DNA from: Candidatus Iainarchaeum sp. | Lineage (GTDB): Archaea > Iainarchaeota > Iainarchaeia > Iainarchaeales > GW2011-AR10 | Length of the DNA stretch: 5,039 nt | Direction: 5' to 3' | Assembly: GCA_016186855.1 (NCBI GenBank) | Contig: JACPKT010000125.1 | Coordinates: forward strand, 1-5,039 | Shown here: positions 1 through 5,039 of the stretch, piece by piece | Numbering within the stretch: the first letter of the stretch is position 1 | Layout: each line of letters starts with the position of its first letter | Notes under the pieces: model-generated | What the model was told of the DNA's origin: nothing | What the model saw: the letters and a program-made list of their open reading frames with translations, nothing else | Database searches by the model: none | Translations under genes and position numbers: made by a program

Positions 1-906
1 TACCCGGGTACTATAGAGGAAATTGTGCGGCCAATCATTGAAAAATCCGGACTTAAAGCGGAAAAGGATTTTTTCCTTGTGCACTGCCCTGAAAGAATAG
101 ACCCTTCTAACCCAAAGTGGAATGTTTCAAACATCTCGCGGGTCCTTGGAGGGCTAAGCGATAAAGGGGCGTTGCTCGCAAAAAAATTTTACGAAAGCAT
201 CCTTGAATCAGAAATCACTGTGCTGCGGTCGGCAAAGGAGGCTGAAGCAGTAAAGGTTACAGAGAATTCTTTTCGTGACATCAACATAGCGTTTGTGAAC
301 GAACTTGCGCAAAGCTTTGCTGCAATCGGAATCGACATCACTGAAGTTATTAAAGGTGCCTCCACAAAACCATTCGGCTATATGCCATTTTATCCGGGTC
401 CAGGGGTTGGTGGGCACTGCATTCCAATAGACCCTTATTACCTTATTGAAAAGGCAAAAAGCAAAGGCTATGAGCACCGTTTCCTCCGCCTTGCAAGGGA
501 CATAAATAATTCAATGCCAGGATATGTCGTATCAATGGCTGAAAAACTTTGCGAAACTCTTGCAGACAAAAAAATCGGGGTGCTGGGCCTTGCATACAAA
601 AAAGAAGTTGATGACTTGCGTGAAAGCCCAGCATTAAAAATAATTTCTTTGCTTAAAGAAAAAAAGGCAGTTGTAAAAAGCTTTGATCCATTTGCAGCAA
701 ACCAAAGCACATGCAAATCAATTGAAGAAGCAGTTAATGGTTCGGATTGTATTATACTGGCAACTGACCATAAAGCCTTTGTTGAACAGCTTTCACCAAA
801 CTTTTTGTCACAATGTGGTGTCAGGTTAGTAGTTGATGCAAGAAACTGTCTTGACAAAAATAAAATTGCCGCTGCAGGAATAAAGTACGTTGGCATTGGC
901 CGCTGA
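1..906 (+). CDS. UDP-N-acetylhexosamine 6-dehydrogenase type nucleotide-sugar dehydrogenase (5' end outside window)
   Basis: NAD-dependent enzyme that oxidises C6 of a UDP-sugar, probably UDP-GlcNAc or UDP-ManNAc, to the uronic acid in the cytosol. The frame is open from base 1 and begins with YPGT, the end of the family's T-x-PGT motif. The visible 301 residues therefore lack about 120-130 N-terminal residues holding the NAD-binding Rossmann fold. An internal GTG at 25 is not the true start. Visible motifs are CPERIDP, EAVKVTENSF (Lys and Asn matching the catalytic Lys/Asn of UDP-glucose dehydrogenases), GPGVGGHCIPIDP with the catalytic Cys at codon 418-420 and the following Asp, and GLAYKKEVDDLRESPAL opening the C-terminal UDP-binding domain. 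The ERIDP and GGHCIPIDP forms resemble WbpA/WecC-type enzymes more than UDP-glucose dehydrogenases, but the exact substrate is inferred. GC is about 42%, the highest in the window. The next gene follows after 15 nt, so co-transcription is likely. Confidence 0.93.
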   Translation, partial: YPGTIEEIVRPIIEKSGLKAEKDFFLVHCPERIDPSNPKWNVSNISRVLGGLSDKGALLAKKFYESILESEITVLRSAKEAEAVKVTENSFRDINIAFVNELAQSFAAIGIDITEVIKGASTKPFGYMPFYPGPGVGGHCIPIDPYYLIEKAKSKGYEHRFLRLARDINNSMPGYVVSMAEKLCETLADKKIGVLGLAYKKEVDDLRESPALKIISLLKEKKAVVKSFDPFAANQSTCKSIEEAVNGSDCIILATDHKAFVEQLSPNFLSQCGVRLVVDARNCLDKNKIAAAGIKYVGIGR

Positions 907-921
907 CATGGGAACGTTTTT

Positions 922-1845
922 ATGAAACTTTACAAGTATCTGCCCGTAATTGGGATAATCCTTTTGCTGGCAATAATTTATTATGTTGGCCCCCAGAAAA
1001 TTCTTGAATCGCTCTTTGAAGCAAACTTTTTGCTGCTTTCACTGGCATTCATGTTTTTTTTCCCTGTTACAGCCATCCAGGCATTCAAATGGCACATGCT
1101 GCTAAAATTCCAAGGATTTAACCTTCACTTTTTTTCATCATGCAAAATTTTTTTGATAAGCTCTTTTTACGCCTGCATAACTCCTGGAAAAATAGGGTCA
1201 TTTATCAGGATACCTTACATTCATAAAGAAGCCCAAAAGCCTTTGCTTGACTGTTCAATAAACGTTCTAATGGACCGTCTGACTGACATTTTTTCGCTAT
1301 TCATACTTGCTTTCAGCGTGATACTTTTTCTGCCATCAATATCAGATTACTATCCGCTTCACTTTTTTGCATTGTTCATAGCAGGTGCCCTTGGTGCATT
1401 GTTTTATTTCAAAAAAAATTACCTCAAACTACTGAATTTTCTTTACATACATTTACTTCCCAAAAAATTCAAAAAGAATTCAAGTGAGTCAATGCTTGGC
1501 TCACAGCTTTTACCTGTTTCAAACCGCAACTTTTTTTTTATCATAACCGCAACACTCATAGCACAGTTAATGGTCTTCTTTCAAGGTTATTTGATTGCAT
1601 TAAGTTTTGGAATAAACCTGCCTTTTCTCCTGTTTACAGGCATCGTGGCATTTTCTTCTGTAGTAAGCCTGATTCCGGTAAGCATACAAGGGTTTGGAAC
1701 AAGAGAATCTGTTTTGCTTTACTTTTTCTCGTTTTTTTCCGTTGAACCCTCAAAAACAGTTGTGTTCTCATTAATTTCAGTGATTGTCCTGTACACTTTT
1801 AACATAATTTTTGGCGGGTACTTGTCCTTAAAGGAAAAAATCTGA
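922..1845 (+). CDS. AglD2/UPF0104-family (LPG_synthase_TM) integral membrane protein
   Basis: A 307-residue polytopic membrane protein with about seven to eight hydrophobic segments, near residues 7-22, 33-55, 70-88, 122-140, 146-163, 203-228, 232-255 and 279-302. Family signatures are GKIGSFIR (89-96), NVLMDRLTDI (114-123) and the C-terminal SIQGFGTRE (254-262). These belong to the family related to the membrane domain of lysylphosphatidylglycerol synthases and to COG0392 (AglD2). Such proteins are frequent in archaeal and bacterial glycan loci. A flippase-like or lipid-linked-sugar role is often proposed, but the activity of stand-alone members is generally not established. There is no lysyl-transferase domain and no fused glycosyltransferase domain. 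The ATG at 922 is the chosen start, with a weak purine stretch GGGAA at 910-914. The ATG at 908 is in another frame. The gene lies 15 nt after the dehydrogenase stop, so the two probably form one transcription unit. Coding contains T8 and T9 tracts in Phe-rich helices. Confidence 0.9.
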   Translation: MKLYKYLPVIGIILLLAIIYYVGPQKILESLFEANFLLLSLAFMFFFPVTAIQAFKWHMLLKFQGFNLHFFSSCKIFLISSFYACITPGKIGSFIRIPYIHKEAQKPLLDCSINVLMDRLTDIFSLFILAFSVILFLPSISDYYPLHFFALFIAGALGALFYFKKNYLKLLNFLYIHLLPKKFKKNSSESMLGSQLLPVSNRNFFFIITATLIAQLMVFFQGYLIALSFGINLPFLLFTGIVAFSSVVSLIPVSIQGFGTRESVLLYFFSFFSVEPSKTVVFSLISVIVLYTFNIIFGGYLSLKEKI

Positions 1846-1847
1846 AT

Positions 1848-1866
1848 TTAAACTAAATGAGTTTAA
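1848..1866. terminator. AT-rich hairpin between convergent genes, possible bidirectional terminator
   Basis: TTAAACT (1848-1854) and AGTTTAA (1860-1866) are perfect reverse complements around a 5-nt loop. The stem could be extended by one T-G pair. The element lies between the stop of the membrane protein (1845) and the stop of the minus-strand methyltransferase (1863-1865), which it overlaps. A T5 run follows on the plus strand (1873-1877). A T6 run follows on the minus strand (complement of 1835-1840). The stem is short and has little GC, so intrinsic termination of the bacterial kind would be weak. In archaea the T runs alone might suffice. Inference only. Confidence 0.4.
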
Positions 1867-2522
1867 GCATTATTTTTCCTGATTATTAATAGCCCATTGC
1901 AATTTTTGTAATGTTTTAAAGTGTTTTTTCCAACTGTTTTTTCAAAATTTTTGGTCTCAGTTAATTCTACTTTATAATAATCTTCAACTGCCAAAATAAC
2001 TCCGCGGTCATACTCGTTTCCAATGCCTATCGTACCGTCAATCCTGTTATAAACCATTTTTGAGTTGGTGTCATGGAATAGGGTGACTGCATTTTTTGAA
2101 AGTAATGGGAACCATTCGTTAATCTCTTTTTTTGTATGCTCATAAGTGTGGGTTGTATCAATGAACAGCACGTCAACGCTTGGCTTAAGGCTTTTTTCTT
2201 TACACCAATTTCTGAACTTCTTGGCAAACTCCAGGTCATCATTTTTCACAAAAAACCAATTTTCGTAATCGCATTTGCCGGAACAATCATTCACATCCAC
2301 GCTGACAAGTACGGCATTGTTTTTCTTGGCTGCTTTTGCTAATGCCCTAGTGCTCTCCCCGCCCCGTGTTCCAAGTTCTACTATCATTTCTGGTTTAGCC
2401 TTAACAGTTTCAGAGAAAATTATATTTAGATGGTCAGAGATATCGCTTCCAAATAGGATACCTTTACCAAGATTTTGGGTTAAACAATAGGCATATAAAA
2501 ATAATTTTCTGATTTTTACCAT
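1863..2522 (-). CDS. Class I SAM-dependent methyltransferase, Methyltransf_24 / CmcI-like
   Basis: A 219-residue soluble protein. VELGTRGGES (48-57) is the glycine-rich SAM-binding loop. VSVDVND (73-79) supplies the acidic residue after the second strand. LFIDTTHTYEHTKKEINEW (119-137) and LFHDT (148-152) are typical of the Methyltransf_24 / cephalosporin-hydroxylase-like group, where Asp/His residues at these places can bind a metal ion. Members near glycosyltransferases are usually assumed to O-methylate a sugar, but the substrate is unknown. The ATG at 2522 gives a normal N terminus. No SD-like sequence precedes it, only T-rich DNA, so the mRNA may be leaderless or the gene may be translated from the upstream epimerase transcript. 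The epimerase lies 96 nt upstream on the same strand, and the 3' end converges on the membrane-protein gene. The fold assignment is firm and the function is not. Confidence 0.85.
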   Translation of the reverse strand: MVKIRKLFLYAYCLTQNLGKGILFGSDISDHLNIIFSETVKAKPEMIVELGTRGGESTRALAKAAKKNNAVLVSVDVNDCSGKCDYENWFFVKNDDLEFAKKFRNWCKEKSLKPSVDVLFIDTTHTYEHTKKEINEWFPLLSKNAVTLFHDTNSKMVYNRIDGTIGIGNEYDRGVILAVEDYYKVELTETKNFEKTVGKNTLKHYKNCNGLLIIRKNNA

Positions 2523-2560
2523 AAAAAATATAAATCTAAATAGATTAAAAAGGATAAAGG
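2523..2560 (-). promoter_or_regulatory. Possible TATA-like promoter of the minus-strand methyltransferase
   Basis: Reading towards the gene on the minus strand, the leader carries CCTTTATCC (complement of 2552-2560), then TTTTTAATC centred about 26 nt before the ATG, then TTTATA close to the start. The spacing of TTTTTAAT suits a leaderless archaeal transcript, in agreement with the lack of an SD motif. Such AT-rich DNA produces many chance matches. The gene could simply be read through from the epimerase. Confidence 0.25.
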
Positions 2561-2572
2561 CCCCAAAAAGTG

Positions 2573-2590
2573 GAGCTTAGAAACTCAAAA
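2573..2590. repeat. Copy 1 of a segmented intergenic repeat (contiguous form)
   Basis: The plus strand reads GAGCTTA directly followed by GAAACTCAAAA. The same two blocks recur in the same order at 3770-3776 and 3789-3799, there separated by a 12-nt TATA-like spacer. Relative to the minus-strand genes, this copy lies 51-68 nt upstream of the Methyltransf_24 gene. Whether it is a shared regulatory element, a relic of rearrangement or chance in AT-rich DNA cannot be decided here. Confidence 0.4.
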
Positions 2591-2618
2591 CTATTTTTTC
2601 ATCCGTGGAGTCCAATGC

Positions 2619-3737
2619 TTATATTAAGTCGTGTTCTATTAGCTCTTTTTCTGCATTCTTAAAATTATCAGTTACTTTAACTGTCTTTGACCAGTTAAGT
2701 ATTTCTTGAATGTTTTTTTCAATAGAGTGTTCTGGCTTAAACCCAAGCCTTAATTTGATTTTTGAAATATCCGCAATGCAGTGCCTTATGTCACCTTTTC
2801 TGAATTTATAAGTTATGTTGGTAAATACTTTGCTTCCAGTGAATTTTATTAAAAGTTCAGATAGCTCTTTTATTGATGTAGGTTTCCCTGTTCCGACATT
2901 AAAAGATTCATAATCCGCATTTTTTGACTTCATTGCCAAAATATTTGCCTGTACAATGTCATACACTGACACAAAATCGCGAGTCTGTAATCCATCTTCA
3001 AAAACCACGGGTGATTTGTTATTTTTTATCAGATTTAAAAAAATTGCCATTACGCCAGTGTAAGGGTTGTTTAATGATTGCCTCGTTCCATAAACATTAA
3101 AATAGCGCAAGGCGACTGTAGGTATTGAATAAGTTTTTCCTATATTTAGTGTCATTTCTTCCTGTGTTTTTTTTGAAATAGCATAAATGGAGTTTGAATC
3201 AAGCAGTTTTTCCTCTGTTGTTGGGATTGGTTTCAATTCTAGGTTGCAGTTTGGGCACTTGACTTCCCATTTTTTTTCCTTTAATTGTTTTATTTCACGG
3301 AGTTTTGGAAATACCCTTCCACAATTTGCGCATTCATATTCGCCTTCCCCATAAGAACTCATTGAGGATGCGATTATAAGTTTTTTTACAGAATTTTCTT
3401 TGTTAATCAGTGCTTCTAAAAGGTTTGCCGTCCCGCCAATATTGTTTTCCACATAATAGTTTAGTTTGTACATGCTCTGACCGACACCAACAACAGCTGC
3501 TTGGTGAAAAACGATTTCAGCATCCTTAAGCAATTTTAACAAAAGCTTTGTTTCGAGTACATTTCCTTTCACAAATCTGGCTTTTTTATTCAAAAAAGGT
3601 GGTTTTTTTGAATTAGGGTGGACCTGTGGGTCAAGCAAATCTAGAATTGTAACATTGTGCCCTTCAACTATTAGGCGGTCAACCAAGTGGCTTCCAATGA
3701 ATCCTGCCCCGCCAGTGACCAGTATATTCTTTTCCAA
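2619..3737 (-). CDS. NAD-dependent sugar-nucleotide epimerase with zinc-ribbon insert (dTDP-L-rhamnose 4-epimerase type)
   Basis: A 372-residue extended short-chain dehydrogenase/reductase. TGGAGFIG (8-15) is the NAD-binding glycine motif. D33 in [10 protein letters not shown] is placed to bind the NAD ribose. S125 in SSMSSYG and Y185/K189 in YAISK form the catalytic set. [19 protein letters not shown] and [10 protein letters not shown] are C-terminal substrate-domain motifs. Between SSYGEG and the catalytic Tyr sits an insert of about 40 residues with two Cys pairs (136/139 and 161/164), a probable zinc ribbon. The [14 protein letters not shown] and insert pattern matches proteins commonly annotated as dTDP-L-rhamnose 4-epimerases, which make 6-deoxy-L-talose nucleotides. 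UDP-hexose 4-epimerase activity is the main alternative. The start is TTG at 3737. An in-frame TAA (3749-3747) stands just upstream with no other start codon between, and GTGATC (3745-3740) gives a good SD motif. It is probably the first gene of a unit with the downstream methyltransferase. Confidence 0.92.
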   Translation of the reverse strand: MEKNILVTGGAGFIGSHLVDRLIVEGHNVTILDLLDPQVHPNSKKPPFLNKKARFVKGNVLETKLLLKLLKDAEIVFHQAAVVGVGQSMYKLNYYVENNIGGTANLLEALINKENSVKKLIIASSMSSYGEGEYECANCGRVFPKLREIKQLKEKKWEVKCPNCNLELKPIPTTEEKLLDSNSIYAISKKTQEEMTLNIGKTYSIPTVALRYFNVYGTRQSLNNPYTGVMAIFLNLIKNNKSPVVFEDGLQTRDFVSVYDIVQANILAMKSKNADYESFNVGTGKPTSIKELSELLIKFTGSKVFTNITYKFRKGDIRHCIADISKIKLRLGFKPEHSIEKNIQEILNWSKTVKVTDNFKNAEKELIEHDLI

Positions 3738-3746
3738 AAGATCACT
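3738..3746 (-). promoter_or_regulatory. Ribosome-binding site deciding the TTG start of the epimerase
   Basis: The minus strand reads AGTGATC, then TT, then the TTG start. GTGATC is complementary to the conserved GATCAC near the 16S rRNA 3' end. Together with the in-frame TAA just upstream, this supports TTG as the genuine initiation codon. Confidence 0.6.
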
Positions 3747-3769
3747 TTATTCTTTCTAAAAAATAGTAA

Positions 3770-3799
3770 GAGCTTAAAATTATAAAATGAAACTCAAAA
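3770..3799. repeat. Copy 2 of the segmented intergenic repeat (split by a TATA-like spacer)
   Basis: GAGCTTA (3770-3776) and GAAACTCAAAA (3789-3799) flank the 12-nt spacer AAATTATAAAAT. The two blocks are adjacent at 2573-2590. Both copies have the same orientation relative to the minus-strand genes. This one lies 33-62 nt upstream of the epimerase TTG. Confidence 0.4.
3773..3788. promoter_or_regulatory. Near-symmetric TATA-like element in the divergent intergenic region
   Basis: CTTAAAATTATAAAAT is almost self-complementary and sits mid-way between two divergent TTG starts, about 40 nt from each. In an archaeon, transcription starting 25-27 nt from its centre would begin near 3807 rightwards and near 3755 leftwards. 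Both points lie just ahead of the SD motifs (3811 and 3745). It could therefore serve both genes. The minus strand also contains TATAAT, but no -35-like hexamer is suitably spaced. Transcription starts are inferred, not seen. Confidence 0.45.
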
Positions 3800-3810
3800 G
3801 CAAATAGTCT

Positions 3811-3817
3811 GGTGGTA
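3811..3817 (+). promoter_or_regulatory. Ribosome-binding site deciding the TTG start of the second methyltransferase
   Basis: GGTGGTA precedes TTG at 3820 by two bases. GGTG pairs with the CACC of the 16S rRNA 3' end. Aligned to the GGTGATC consensus, it lies at the same distance from its TTG as the motif of the divergent epimerase. An in-frame TAG at 3805-3807 blocks any start further upstream. Confidence 0.5.
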
Positions 3818-3819
3818 AA

Positions 3820-4392
3820 TTGGATAGAATCAAAATAGCTGGTAAGGCATTAGATGTAGGTGCTGGAAGCTGTGAATGGGATGGAGACAAATGGTCGCCA
3901 GATGTCTTGTTTGAGGGAACAATTATTCGTGCCGACAAAATTAAAACAGAAAAAATAAATGTGCAAATGGACTTTGACAAAAAATGGCCTTTTAATGACA
4001 ACGAATTTGACATTATAAATGCGTCCCATACATTTGAGCATTCAAAAGAACCGTTTCAATTCTTGGATGAAGCATATCGGGTTCTAAAATCAAATGGGAT
4101 ACTTTATGTCAGAATGCCGCATGTTTCAAACCCACTTTTGTTCGCAGCAGTAGATCATATGAGGGGCGGGGCAACAACTACGTTTAACACTACTAATAAA
4201 AATAAGTGGGAAATAAACCATTCAAATAAAGCTAGGTTTGATTTAAAAAAAATGAGTTATGGAATGAGGTTTTACACAATATTTTCCCCATTAGTAAATT
4301 TAATTGGTTTAGAAAGGTATGAATATTTTTTAGCTACTCGCTTGATGCCACTTGAAGAAATAAGATTTGTATTAATGGCAGTGAAAGATTGA
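3820..4392 (+). CDS. Class I SAM-dependent methyltransferase (Methyltransf_11-like)
   Basis: A 190-residue soluble protein. ALDVGAGS (10-17) is SAM motif I. The acidic D39 in IIRADK marks the end of strand 2. WPFNDNEFDIINASHTFEHSKEP (56-78), read as WPF..N.FD.I.ASHTFEH, is the motif preceding strand 4 in this group. EAYRVLKSNGILYVRMPH (84-101) is the typical R-x-LK-x-x-G-x-L strand 5 region. The C-terminal part, with FYTIFSPLVNLIG and a final strand ending in VLMAVKD, resembles small methyltransferases often found in glycan clusters. The substrate is unknown, and a sugar hydroxyl or carboxyl is only a guess from context. TTG at 3820 is the first start codon after an in-frame TAG (3805-3807) and has a GGTGG SD motif. 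A six-codon ATG reading frame (3787-3807) precedes it in the same frame. The protein is not similar to the other methyltransferase in the window. GC is about 35%. The glycosyltransferase follows after 53 nt. Confidence 0.88.
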   Translation: MDRIKIAGKALDVGAGSCEWDGDKWSPDVLFEGTIIRADKIKTEKINVQMDFDKKWPFNDNEFDIINASHTFEHSKEPFQFLDEAYRVLKSNGILYVRMPHVSNPLLFAAVDHMRGGATTTFNTTNKNKWEINHSNKARFDLKKMSYGMRFYTIFSPLVNLIGLERYEYFLATRLMPLEEIRFVLMAVKD

Positions 4393-4412
4393 GTTTTCGA
4401 GATTTTACTTGT

Positions 4413-4448
4413 CATAACTAGTTTAATAAAAAAGTGAATGCAGTTATG
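4413..4448 (+). promoter_or_regulatory. Inverted repeat covering the start codon of the glycosyltransferase
   Basis: CATAACT (4413-4419) and AGTTATG (4442-4448) are perfect 7-nt reverse complements separated by 22 nt. The right arm contains the ATG start. The left arm overlaps an AACTAGTT palindrome (4416-4423). In a transcript read through from the methyltransferase, it could pair across the start site. The stem is short and AT-rich, so a regulatory role is speculative. Confidence 0.25.
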
Positions 4449-5039
4449 GGTAAAGGGAAAATTAAACAAAGCAGCCCAAAAGTTACTGTTGTATTATTAT
4501 GCCATAACTCTGGAAAAAAATTAAAAGAAACAATTAATAATCAGGCAAAAACAGATTATCCAAATTTTGAGATTGTAATAGTGGACAACAATAGTGAGGG
4601 GGAAACAAAAGAAGTTTTGGCCGAATTAGAAGCTACGTACACAATAATTCATAATAAAAAAAATCTTGGGTATGCTGGAGGAATGAATGAAGGAATACGT
4701 TTTGGGCTAAAATTGAAATCAAAGTATATTGGCATAGTAACGGAAGATATGCAAGTCCATAAAGATTGGTTAAAAGACGGGGTTGAAATACTCGAAAGGA
4801 ATGAAAAAAATGGAATGGCTGGTTTGAATGTAAATCCCAAAGCAATTGATGAATTTAATTATATGGGGGCTGGGCAATTTGGGGTTCAGGCTATTTGGGA
4901 AAAAATAATCGGGCAAAAATATCCAAAAGCATATTTTGAAACCGAGCAGCAACTAGTTGGCTCAATATTGCTTATAAAGTCAGACTTATTTTATAAAGTT
5001 GGATTATTTGATGATGGTTTTTTTTTATATTGTGAAGAA
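4446..5039 (+). CDS. GT2-family glycosyltransferase, rhamnosyltransferase-like (3' end outside window)
   Basis: The frame is open from ATG 4446 to the last base, giving 198 residues without a stop. VTVVLLCHNSG (13-23) and FEIVIVDNNS (41-50) are the first strands of the GT-A fold that bind the nucleotide-sugar. NLGYAGGMNEGI (73-84) is the hallmark of the WbbL/rhamnosyltransferase-like GT2 branch. TEDMQV (99-104) takes the place of the metal-binding DxD. VGSILLIKSDLFYKVGLFDDGFFLYCEE (171-198) reads into the GxFDExFFxYxED acceptor/base motif, where the window ends. The missing part should be at least 60-100 residues. The enzyme would transfer a sugar from an NDP donor to a growing glycan on the cytosolic face. 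Donor and acceptor are unknown, though the deoxy-sugar epimerase nearby makes a deoxyhexose donor reasonable. An in-frame GTG at 4434 is an alternative start. GTGA at 4434-4437 may instead be the SD for ATG 4446. GC is about 33%, the lowest in the window. Confidence 0.9.
   Translation, partial: MGKGKIKQSSPKVTVVLLCHNSGKKLKETINNQAKTDYPNFEIVIVDNNSEGETKEVLAELEATYTIIHNKKNLGYAGGMNEGIRFGLKLKSKYIGIVTEDMQVHKDWLKDGVEILERNEKNGMAGLNVNPKAIDEFNYMGAGQFGVQAIWEKIIGQKYPKAYFETEQQLVGSILLIKSDLFYKVGLFDDGFFLYCEE

Noticed and set aside
208..896. Minus-strand open frames of 63-142 codons inside the dehydrogenase gene
   Set aside because: They lie opposite a gene with full family motifs and show no recognisable protein pattern of their own.
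2571..2610. Direct repeat GTGGAG at about 2570 and 2605
   Set aside because: Only six bases are shared and there is no further copy. This is expected by chance, and there is no array-like spacing or CRISPR character.
2523..2618. Small RNA, such as a C/D-box guide, in the gap between the epimerase and the methyltransferase
   Set aside because: GGATGAA on the minus strand only loosely recalls a C box, and no matching D box or internal D'/C' pair is present.
3779..3784. Bacterial sigma-70 promoter based on TATAAT on the minus strand
   Set aside because: No -35-like hexamer occurs at 16-18 nt spacing. The nearest TTGAGT and TTGCTT are 7 and 13 nt away.
3805..3807. TAG decoded as pyrrolysine, or the gene being a pseudogene
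   Set aside because: The TTG start with its own SD downstream of the TAG yields a complete-looking methyltransferase, so neither readthrough nor inactivation is needed. It is kept only as a finding to check.
3780..4041. Minus-strand open frames of 63-77 codons over the 5' part of the second methyltransferase
   Set aside because: The plus-strand frame contains the SAM motif and an SD-supported start. The antisense frames show no domain.
4633..4952. Minus-strand open frames of 60-70 codons near the right end
   Set aside because: They are antisense to the GT2 glycosyltransferase, whose motifs run without interruption on the plus strand. Their Phe/Ser-rich translations are the complement of Lys/Glu-rich coding.

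Overview
The window is part of a cell-surface glycan biosynthesis locus. It holds six protein-coding genes, and the first and last are cut by the window edges. I see no rRNA, tRNA, transposon, CRISPR array or attachment site, and no gene-free stretch longer than about 100 bases. The organism looks most like an archaeon, plausibly of a small-genome DPANN type. The reasons are AT-rich and lysine/asparagine-rich coding, TATA-like intergenic elements without a recognisable bacterial -35 box, and ribosome-binding sites of the GGTGATC type. None of these excludes a bacterium, so this is an inference of moderate strength.

Layout: (1) positions 1-906 (+) hold the C-terminal two thirds of a nucleotide-sugar dehydrogenase of the UDP-GlcNAc/UDP-ManNAc 6-dehydrogenase type. 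(2) Positions 922-1845 (+), 15 nt downstream, encode a multi-spanning membrane protein of the AglD2/UPF0104 (LPG_synthase_TM) family. (3) A small AT-rich hairpin at 1848-1866 separates these from a convergent minus-strand pair. (4) That pair, in transcription order, is an NAD-dependent sugar-nucleotide epimerase with an inserted zinc ribbon (3737-2619, dTDP-L-rhamnose 4-epimerase type) and a small class I methyltransferase of the Methyltransf_24/CmcI-like type (2522-1863). (5) An 82-nt divergent promoter region (3738-3819) follows. (6) A plus-strand pair comes last: a second, unrelated SAM methyltransferase (3820-4392) and a GT2-family glycosyltransferase (4446 to the window end, incomplete).

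Together the genes would make uronic-acid and deoxy-sugar nucleotide donors (dehydrogenase, epimerase), transfer sugars to a lipid-linked or surface glycan (GT2), decorate them by methylation (two methyltransferases), and perhaps support membrane or lipid-carrier steps (AglD2-like protein). Substrates cannot be fixed from sequence alone. By hand count, GC falls from about 42% in the dehydrogenase to about 35% in the second methyltransferase and about 33% in the glycosyltransferase. Gene orientation flips twice. Both fit the mosaic structure typical of glycan loci.

I did not find a convincing new biological system. The most unusual points are a compact, nearly symmetric divergent promoter whose two genes both start with TTG at the same distance from an SD-like motif, and a segmented repeat shared by the upstream regions of the two minus-strand genes.
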